DNA of 5,546 nt from Lachnospiraceae bacterium (GTDB taxonomy: Bacteria > Bacillota > Clostridia > Lachnospirales > Anaerotignaceae): NCBI GenBank assembly GCA_028695945.1, contig JAQVIB010000141.1, positions 1-5,546 of the forward strand. The letters are read 5' to 3'. Numbering within the stretch: position 1 is the stretch's first letter; each line of letters starts with the position of its first letter. Both the position numbers and the translations under genes were made by a program. Positions 1-4,237 of this stretch are shown here, piece by piece. Below the pieces are notes generated by a model. The model was not told where the DNA came from, ran no database searches, and saw only the letters and a program-made list of their open reading frames with translations.

Positions 1-225
1 GGTATACCTGCAAAGCTTATGGTTGGTTATGCTGGCAACACTTACCACGCATGGATAACGGTTTATATTAAAGATATTGGATGGGTGGACAACATTATTT
101 ATTTTGACGGAAATGACTGGAAGCTTATGGACCCAACCTTTGCATCCACTGCCGCAGGCGGAGTAAGCTCAAAGGTAACTTTTAAGCCAAATGAAAAGAA
201 CTATTCTGCAAAATTTGCTTATTAA
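1..225 (+). CDS. Transglutaminase-like domain protein, C-terminal fragment (5' end outside window)
   Basis: The frame is open from base 1 and ends at TAA 223-225, leaving the last 74 residues. It opens with GIPAKLMVGYAG and continues with YHAWITVYI and then WKLMDPTFAS. These match the second half of the transglutaminase-like (Tg_core) fold, where an invariant His (in HAW, residue 16 of the fragment) and Asp (in MDPTF, residue 44) complete a Cys-His-Asp triad. The catalytic Cys would lie upstream, outside the window. Family members are papain-fold enzymes, and many clostridial ones are exported and may act as cysteine peptidases or cross-linkers at the cell surface. No signal peptide can be checked here. 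The ATG at 19 is an internal Met, because residues before it already belong to the domain. The gene ends 29 bases before the platform-protein start with no terminator hairpin between them, so read-through into the pilus-like operon is possible. The family call is fairly secure; substrate and location are unknown. Confidence 0.8.
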   Translation, partial: GIPAKLMVGYAGNTYHAWITVYIKDIGWVDNIIYFDGNDWKLMDPTFASTAAGGVSSKVTFKPNEKNYSAKFAY

Positions 226-245
226 ATATATAAATCATGAGTGAT

Positions 246-250
246 GGTGA
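246..250 (+). promoter_or_regulatory. Ribosome binding site deciding the platform-protein start
   Basis: GGTGA at 246-250 lies 4 bases before ATG 255. The same GGTGA-plus-4-bases arrangement precedes the prepilin gene at 2130. The in-frame ATG at 237 is preceded only by A/T-rich sequence without purine-rich complementarity to 16S rRNA, so 255 is the better start. Confidence 0.6.
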
Positions 251-254
251 AAAC

Positions 255-1304
255 ATGAATAAAAATGAAACTAAAATGCTGAAAGAACATGAATTATCTG
301 CATTTTGTATGGAGGTTTCCATGCTTTTAAGGGCGGGGATGTCTTTGGAGCAGGGAATACTTACAATTGCTGAAGATGAAAAAACTATAGAGGGTAAGGA
401 GTTGTTTATGGCTATTTTTAATGCCATGAGTGAAGGTTCTGCTTTTAATCAGGCATTAGTTAAGACAGAAGCGTTTCCAACCTATCTTACAGATATGGTG
501 CTGATGGGCGAAAAAACAGGCAATTTGGAAAAAATTCTTGAAGAGCTTCACATTTTTTATGAGAAAAAAGAAGAACTATATTCCACAATTAAAACCGCAG
601 TGTTATACCCATGCATTATGGTTATTATGATGTTTATTGTTTTGCTAGTGCTTGTTGTGAAGATATTGCCTATTTTTAGCCAAGTATACTACGATTTAGG
701 CAGTGACATTCCAGCTTCAACAGTTGCCGTTATGAAGGCAGGAAGAATTTTAAGCTTTGTGGCCATGGTGGTGTTTGGTGCAGCTGCGTTTACAGTTGCA
801 GCAGCTCTAATCTACAAAAAGCTTAATAAAGGAAAAACATTATTTGATTTTGAAAAGATATTTATGGCAAAAAGCAAAACAGGTGTTATTATTTCTAAGG
901 CAAGGTTTGCGGCGGTGCTTTCAATGGCTTTTTCCAGTGGGCTTGAATTGGAATATGCCATGAATTTAGCAGATTGCTTTATTACTAATCCATTAATTAG
1001 GGAAAAAGTAAAGAGATGCAAGGAAGATGTATCCATAGGTGAATCTCTTTTAAGTGCAATTGAAAAAGCGGGAATTTTTGAGGGTGTAAACGCAGGCATA
1101 TTAAGCATAGGCTTGAAAAGCGGAAATGCAGAAACTGCACTTAAGAATATATCTGAAAAATATTCCAATGAGTCAGAAGATAGAGTATCGGAAATGGTAT
1201 CTTCCATAGAGCCTGTTTTGGTAATTGCATTGTCTGTAATGGTAGGGTTAATACTTCTTATGGTTATGATGCCGTTGCTTGGAATTATGTCTGCATTAGG
1301 CTGA
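255..1304 (+). CDS. Type II secretion / type IV pilus inner-membrane platform protein (GspF/PilC family)
   Basis: Polytopic membrane protein that in T2SS and T4P systems sits at the base of the machine, contacts the cytoplasmic ATPase and drives pilin insertion or removal. The 349-residue product shows the family's two-fold repeat. A first cytoplasmic helical domain (about residues 12-112) ends in GEKTGNLEKIL (85-95). It is followed by a membrane segment at about 114-140 and a second at 166-187. The second cytoplasmic domain (about 212-315) carries the matching GLKSGNAETAL (286-296), and a last hydrophobic span covers about 318-345. Typical GspF/PilC proteins are near 400 residues; this one has a short N-terminus that starts almost directly in the first domain. 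ATG 255 is chosen over in-frame ATG 237 because only 255 has a ribosome binding site. It is the first gene of the cluster visible here, and the next gene starts 17 bases after its stop. The family call is very secure; whether it serves a retractable pilus, a secretion pseudopilus or a DNA-uptake pilus cannot be decided from sequence. Confidence 0.93.
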   Translation: MNKNETKMLKEHELSAFCMEVSMLLRAGMSLEQGILTIAEDEKTIEGKELFMAIFNAMSEGSAFNQALVKTEAFPTYLTDMVLMGEKTGNLEKILEELHIFYEKKEELYSTIKTAVLYPCIMVIMMFIVLLVLVVKILPIFSQVYYDLGSDIPASTVAVMKAGRILSFVAMVVFGAAAFTVAAALIYKKLNKGKTLFDFEKIFMAKSKTGVIISKARFAAVLSMAFSSGLELEYAMNLADCFITNPLIREKVKRCKEDVSIGESLLSAIEKAGIFEGVNAGILSIGLKSGNAETALKNISEKYSNESEDRVSEMVSSIEPVLVIALSVMVGLILLMVMMPLLGIMSALG

Positions 1305-1310
1305 GAGGGC

Positions 1311-1315
1311 AGGAG
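1311..1315 (+). promoter_or_regulatory. Ribosome binding site supporting a GTG start
   Basis: AGGAG at 1311-1315 lies 6 bases before GTG 1322. This is a near-ideal Shine-Dalgarno sequence and is the main reason for accepting a GTG start for the small gene that follows. Confidence 0.75.
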
Positions 1316-1321
1316 ATAGCA

Positions 1322-1648
1322 GTGATTTTTTCGAAAAAGAAGAAAGGCATTTCAGGGTTGTGGGGCTACGTATTACTTCTTGCTTCTATACTTGGAATTT
1401 TTATAATTAGTACCAACCGAATGTTTGAAAACAGCAGTGAAGATGGGCGTAGGTTGCTTACAGAGGCAGTTACAAAAACTGCTGTGCATTGCTATGCCAT
1501 TGAAGGGCAGTATCCTAAGGATATAGAGTATCTGGAGGAGAACTATGGTTTAAGTTATAACCATGAGAAATATACGGTGCATTATGATTTGATAGGTGCA
1601 AACCTAATGCCTAGTATTTTTGTTACGGAGAGTGATTTGAATGATTAA
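1322..1648 (+). CDS. Small single-span membrane protein, cryptic pilin-like (108 residues)
   Basis: No named family is assigned with certainty. The product has a basic N-terminus (KKKK at 5-8), one hydrophobic helix at about 13-30, and a soluble, presumably extracytoplasmic domain. A helix around residues 40-58 runs into CYAIEGQYPKDIEYLEENYG (57-76), which resembles the 'Y-x-x-x-x-G-x-Y-P-x-x-x-x-x-L' stretch of GspG/ComGC-type pseudopilins just after the long N-terminal helix. A prepilin peptidase site is not clear: Gly9 and Gly12 are candidate cleavage points, but neither has Glu at +5. Translation starts at GTG behind a strong AGGAG. The gene lies 17 bases after the platform gene, and its last 8 bases overlap the next gene, so coupling is likely. 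Best reading is a minor-pilin-like component of the same machine. That it is a real gene is well supported by ribosome binding site, spacing and context; the function is inference. Confidence 0.8.
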   Translation: MIFSKKKKGISGLWGYVLLLASILGIFIISTNRMFENSSEDGRRLLTEAVTKTAVHCYAIEGQYPKDIEYLEENYGLSYNHEKYTVHYDLIGANLMPSIFVTESDLND

Positions 1649-2117
1649 AAGCAATACAAAAAAACACAGCATAGATGTATTTTTTGTGCTGTGCATTTTT
1701 TTGGCTTTTGCACTATCGCTTTCGGCATTACTTGTGGTTGGTGCAAAAACATATCAAAGCATAAGTGAAAATACAGAAGACAATTACCAGCTTCGCACCA
1801 GCCTGCTTTATGTTTCAAATAAAGTAAAAGCCTTTAGCGAAAAAGGCATGGTGTATAAGGGCGAATTTAACGGTGGTGACGCATTGTTTTTACAGGAAAA
1901 TATTGATGGTGTAAGCTATATTACAAAAATATATTCTTACGAAGGGCAGCTTTACGAGCTTTTTAGTGAGGCTGATAACGATTTAGATGCGGTTTCTGGC
2001 ACAAAAATTACGGATGTTTCTTCGTTTGAAGTAACAAAAATAGAAAAAAATCTGTTGAAAATAAGAATTCAAAGCCCACAGGGGAAAGATAATTTTATAT
2101 TGGCGGAAGTTTATTAA
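1641..2117 (+). CDS. DUF4860-like single-span protein of the pilus-like operon
   Basis: The 158-residue product has a short basic N-terminus (KSNTKKHS), one hydrophobic helix at about 11-34, then an amphipathic stretch including LRTSLLYVSNKVK (51-63), then a region rich in predicted beta strands to the end. Layout and motifs resemble what I recall of DUF4860, a family found in clostridial pilus-like loci; this is recognition from memory, not a search. The topology (membrane helix continuing as a helix, then a beta-rich extracytoplasmic domain) resembles minor pilins of the GspJ/PilW kind. There is no Gly/Glu+5 leader, so normal prepilin processing is not evident. The start ATG overlaps the previous gene by 8 bases; GGAG at 1627-1630 is 10 bases upstream, rather far, so translation probably depends partly on coupling. 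The role in the machine is unknown, most likely a pseudopilin-like or assembly component. The only Cys (residue 18) is in the membrane helix. Confidence 0.82.
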   Translation: MIKSNTKKHSIDVFFVLCIFLAFALSLSALLVVGAKTYQSISENTEDNYQLRTSLLYVSNKVKAFSEKGMVYKGEFNGGDALFLQENIDGVSYITKIYSYEGQLYELFSEADNDLDAVSGTKITDVSSFEVTKIEKNLLKIRIQSPQGKDNFILAEVY

Positions 2118-2129
2118 GCAGGTGATGTT

Positions 2130-2561
2130 ATGAGCAATCTTAATAGAAATAAATCGGGACTTTTTCTTATGGAGCTTATAGTGGTTACGCTCTTTTTTTC
2201 TGTAGTTGCGGTGATTGTGCTGAAAATTTTTATAGCAGGTGAAAAGTTAAGTACAGAAAGTCAAGTGCTTACCAATACAGTAATTCAAGCACAAAATGCG
2301 GCACAGCTTATTAAAAGTGACAGCGGAAAAACGGAAAGCCTTTGTAATTACTACGGAACAGAGGAAAAGGACGGTACCATAACTGTATATTTTGATGGAA
2401 AATTTGTTCCTAGTGACGATGATAATGCAAGTATTAAAATGGTTGTAACACAAACAACAAGTGGTGAAATTGTTGGTTCTGACATTGACTTTATAGATAT
2501 ACTTAGCAATCAAAGTGTGTATCGTCTTGAAACAGAGACCTTTACAGGGAGGAATAGATGA
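2130..2561 (+). CDS. Prepilin-type protein with N-terminal cleavage/methylation motif
   Basis: The 143-residue product is the only one in the operon with a clear type III (prepilin) leader. A 10-residue basic leader ends in Lys-Ser-Gly10, followed by LFLMELIVVTLFF, which places Leu at +1 and Glu15 at +5. A hydrophobic helix covers about 11-34, followed by an amphipathic extension (about 35-65) and a small soluble domain. A prepilin peptidase should cut after Gly10 and methylate the new N-terminus; Leu at +1 replaces the commoner Phe. The soluble part is short and acidic (DDD at 96-98) and lacks a C-terminal disulfide pair, having a single Cys72. This resembles a minor pseudopilin (GspI/GspH size) more than an abundant major pilin, though the major-pilin role cannot be excluded. 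The start has GGTGA at 2121-2125, 4 bases away. The stop overlaps the next gene's ATG in an ATGA arrangement. No peptidase is encoded in the window. Confidence 0.88.
   Translation: MSNLNRNKSGLFLMELIVVTLFFSVVAVIVLKIFIAGEKLSTESQVLTNTVIQAQNAAQLIKSDSGKTESLCNYYGTEEKDGTITVYFDGKFVPSDDDNASIKMVVTQTTSGEIVGSDIDFIDILSNQSVYRLETETFTGRNR
2546..2552 (+). promoter_or_regulatory. Strong ribosome binding site inside the prepilin gene's end
   Basis: AGGGAGG at 2546-2552 serves the next gene. It is 5 bases from ATG 2558 and 8 bases from the in-frame ATG 2561, so either Met may be the true start; the two differ by one residue. It lies within the coding end of the prepilin gene and supports coupled translation. 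Confidence 0.7.
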
Positions 2562-3010
2562 TGAAAGGTAAATTAAAAGCCATGGGTCTTCCTATTGGTG
2601 GCCCATCTATTCTTATGGCATTCATACTTTTGTGCCTTACAATTTTTGCTTGTATATCATTTATGGCGGCTAACAGAGACTATAAACTTTCCCAAAAAAC
2701 AGCTGAAAGTCTTACGCAATATTATGTTGCAGACAACAAGGCTGAAGAGATTTTAGCTGAGATAGATGATTCATTAAAAAATAATGAGGAAATAGAGAGC
2801 ATTGAAAGTAACTTAAAAGACTACAAAACAATAATAACTAAAGAAGGCAACGTAATGAATATTTCTTATGCTGTAGCAGTAAAAGACGAAATGGAACTTG
2901 CTGTATCGGCTAAGTTTACAGAGGGCAAAGTAGAAATTTTAGGGTGGAAGGTTGTTAATAATAGAGTAATAGAGGACACACCAACCTTTTTAGATTTGCC
3001 AGTTTTTTAA
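2558..3010 (+). CDS. PilX/GspK-like single-span minor pilin candidate
   Basis: The 150-residue product starts with a short basic segment, then Gly14-Gly15-Pro16-Ser17 leading into a hydrophobic helix (about 18-38). A long polar helix follows (about 40-90) with regularly spaced hydrophobics and many Glu/Lys, coiled-coil-like around residues 60-88, and then a small beta-rich C-terminal part. This continuous helix emerging from the membrane is the shape of PilX/GspK-type minor pilins. The prepilin Glu+5 is absent: counting from Gly15, +5 is Met20. GspK proteins also lack Glu5, but Pro at +1 would be odd for peptidase cleavage, so the protein may stay unprocessed. The gene overlaps the preceding stop (ATGA) and has a strong AGGGAGG site; ATG 2561 is an equally good start. 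It is followed by 30 A/T-rich bases and then the ATPase gene. The gene is secure; the minor-pilin role is inferred from topology and context. Confidence 0.8.
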   Translation: MMKGKLKAMGLPIGGPSILMAFILLCLTIFACISFMAANRDYKLSQKTAESLTQYYVADNKAEEILAEIDDSLKNNEEIESIESNLKDYKTIITKEGNVMNISYAVAVKDEMELAVSAKFTEGKVEILGWKVVNNRVIEDTPTFLDLPVF

Positions 3011-3040
3011 TTAACCTTTTAAAAAGACAGAGGTGCAAAA

Positions 3041-4108
3041 ATGGATGTTATAAATATTTTATCTGAAGCAGTTAACAGGGGTGCGTCTGATATTTTCGTA
3101 ATTGCAGGACTTCCTGTATCTTATAAAGTAAGTGGGAATATTCAAAGGCTAGAAACGGAAAGGCTTATGCCAGAGGATACCAAAGAGATTATTGAAAAAA
3201 TGTATAACCTTGCTGATGACAGGAGTCTATCGTTACTTATAAATGGTGGCGATGACGACTTTTCTTTTTCTGTAAAGAACTTATCCAGATTTAGGGTGAA
3301 TACCTATAAGCAAAGAGGGTCGTTGGCGGCAATTATTCGTGTAATTTCTTTTGAACTGCCTGTGTATACGGAACTTAATATACCTGAGAATGTAATGAGC
3401 ATTGCCGATTTTAACAACGGCTTTGTGTTGGTAACAGGCCCTGCGGCAAGCGGAAAAAGCACAACCCTTGCATGTATTGTAAACGCAGTTAACGAAAGCA
3501 GAGATGGTCACATTATTACCTTAGAGGACCCTATTGAATATTTGCACAAGCACAAAAAAAGTGTTGTAAGCCAAAGAGAAGTGCCAATGGATACACCAAG
3601 CTATGTTGTAGCGTTGATGGCATCCCTTAGGCAGTCGCCAGACATGATTCTTATTGGAGAGATGAGGGACAGCGACACCATTCGCACAGCGGTAACGGCG
3701 GCAGAAACTGGACATTTTGTTATTTCTACACTGCATACCATTGGTGCCGCAAACACAATAGACCGTATTATTGATGCATTTCCAGAACAACAGCAGCAGC
3801 AAATTAGGGTTCAGCTTTCAATGGTACTTAGGGCTGTAGTATCCCAACAGCTTATACCAACTGTTGATGGCAAGGTAGTACCTGCTTTTGAGGTTATGTT
3901 TATAAACAGTGCAATACGTAATATGATTAGGGAATCAAAGATACACCAAATTGATTCGGCTATATTTTCTTCTGGCGATGAAAATATGATATCCATGGAT
4001 ACAAGCATATATAATCTTTATAAAAGCGGAAAAATAACACCTGAAAATGCACTTTTATACAGCATAAACAAAGAATTAATGCAAAAGAAGATAAATGCAA
4101 ACGTGTGA
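3041..4108 (+). CDS. PilT-type type IV pilus / secretion ATPase
   Basis: Cytoplasmic hexameric motor ATPase of the T2SS/T4P secretion superfamily, 355 residues, the usual PilT length and much shorter than PilB/GspE. The N-terminal domain (about 1-100) contains the ASDIFV variant of the family's 'ASDLH' motif (15-20). The RecA-like domain has Walker A GPAASGKST (133-141, Lys139), the Asp box IITLEDPIEYLH (158-169, Glu162), Walker B PDMILIGEMRD (200-210, Glu207) and the His box TGHFVISTLHT (223-233). The C-terminal AIRNMIRE (291-298) closely matches the AIRNLIRE motif that is required for retraction in PilT proteins. The run FPEQQQQQIR (247-256) is also PilT-like. The Walker A has Ala-Ala where classic PilT has Thr-Gly, but GxxxxGK[ST] is intact, so ATP binding is expected. 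The start ATG has AGAGGTG at 3029-3035, 5 bases away. It is the last gene of the operon, working with the platform protein at 255-1304. I leave the symbol blank because sole-ATPase loci may use it for more than retraction. Confidence 0.92.
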   Translation: MDVINILSEAVNRGASDIFVIAGLPVSYKVSGNIQRLETERLMPEDTKEIIEKMYNLADDRSLSLLINGGDDDFSFSVKNLSRFRVNTYKQRGSLAAIIRVISFELPVYTELNIPENVMSIADFNNGFVLVTGPAASGKSTTLACIVNAVNESRDGHIITLEDPIEYLHKHKKSVVSQREVPMDTPSYVVALMASLRQSPDMILIGEMRDSDTIRTAVTAAETGHFVISTLHTIGAANTIDRIIDAFPEQQQQQIRVQLSMVLRAVVSQQLIPTVDGKVVPAFEVMFINSAIRNMIRESKIHQIDSAIFSSGDENMISMDTSIYNLYKSGKITPENALLYSINKELMQKKINANV

Positions 4109-4120
4109 TGGAAGAAAACC

Positions 4121-4135
4121 TTGGGCGTTGCCCAA
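4121..4135. other. Perfect 6-bp GC-rich hairpin
   Basis: TTGGGC (4121-4126), loop GTT, GCCCAA (4130-4135). It lies 13 bases after the ATPase stop codon. No T-run follows on either strand, so it is not a simple intrinsic terminator; it could protect the transcript's 3' end or be part of a repeat element. Confidence 0.55.
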
Positions 4136-4140
4136 ACCCA

Positions 4141-4162
4141 CTCGCTTTTTGAAAAAAGCGAG
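4141..4162. other. Perfect 9-10 bp hairpin in convergent gap
   Basis: CTCGCTTTTT (4141-4150) pairs with AAAAAGCGAG (4153-4162); with a realistic 4-base TGAA loop the stem is 9 bp. On the plus strand the next bases are ACCAAAAA rather than a T-run. On the minus strand the hairpin is followed by TGGGTTTGGG. Termination is therefore not convincing. More likely it is the second arm of the repeat-like element. Confidence 0.6.
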
Positions 4163-4176
4163 ACCAAAAACTTTAT

Positions 4177-4202
4177 TAAAACCGCATATTCATGCGGTTT
4201 TA
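4177..4202. terminator. Bidirectional intrinsic terminator between convergent genes
   Basis: TAAAACCGCAT (4177-4187), loop ATTC, ATGCGGTTTTA (4192-4202): a perfect 11-bp stem whose GC core (CCGC/GCGG) is flanked by A's on one side and T's on the other, the typical shape of a terminator read from both strands. It sits 68 bases after the ATPase stop and 35 bases beyond the kinase stop, so it can end both the rightward pilus-like operon and the leftward kinase transcript. The T-runs are short (four T's each side; on the minus strand followed by AATAAAG and more T's), so efficiency may be moderate. Confidence 0.75.
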
Positions 4203-4237
4203 GATGGGTCGAGGTGGTAATGGAAAAAAGAAGCCAT

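Larger units (their letters stand above)
4119..4174 (+). repeat. Possible REP-like dispersed intergenic element with two hairpins
   Basis: Right after the ATPase stop lie two adjacent perfect inverted repeats joined by AAACCCA and followed by an A-rich ACCAAAAACTTT tail. The block resembles short dispersed hairpin elements that I recall from clostridial genomes (hairpin, 'AAACCC', a hairpin with a TTTTTGAAAAA core, then 'GACCAAAAACTTT'). Only one copy is in the window, so the dispersed nature is inference; the inverted repeats themselves are directly visible. Strand is nominal. Confidence 0.45.

Noticed and set aside
237..254. In-frame ATG at 237 as start of the platform protein
   Set aside because: No Shine-Dalgarno-like sequence precedes it, whereas ATG 255 has GGTGA 4 bases away; the extra six residues add no recognisable domain.
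812..1207. Minus-strand open frame of 131 codons inside the platform gene
   Set aside because: It is antisense to a clear GspF/PilC coding region with conserved repeat motifs, and its translation shows no recognisable domain; a shadow frame.
3011..3040. CTTTTAAAAAG inverted repeat as a terminator or promoter before the ATPase gene
   Set aside because: The A/T-only arms would form a very weak hairpin, there is no GC core, and no convincing -35/-10 pair fits in the 30-base gap; simple co-transcription explains it better.
3281..3802. Two minus-strand open frames inside the ATPase gene
   Set aside because: They are Cys-rich, low-plausibility translations antisense to the Walker A to His-box region of the ATPase; shadow frames.
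255..4108. Tad/Flp pilus locus
   Set aside because: Tad loci have paired TadB/TadC proteins and a TadA-type ATPase; here there is a single two-repeat GspF/PilC protein and a PilT-type ATPase with AIRNMIRE.
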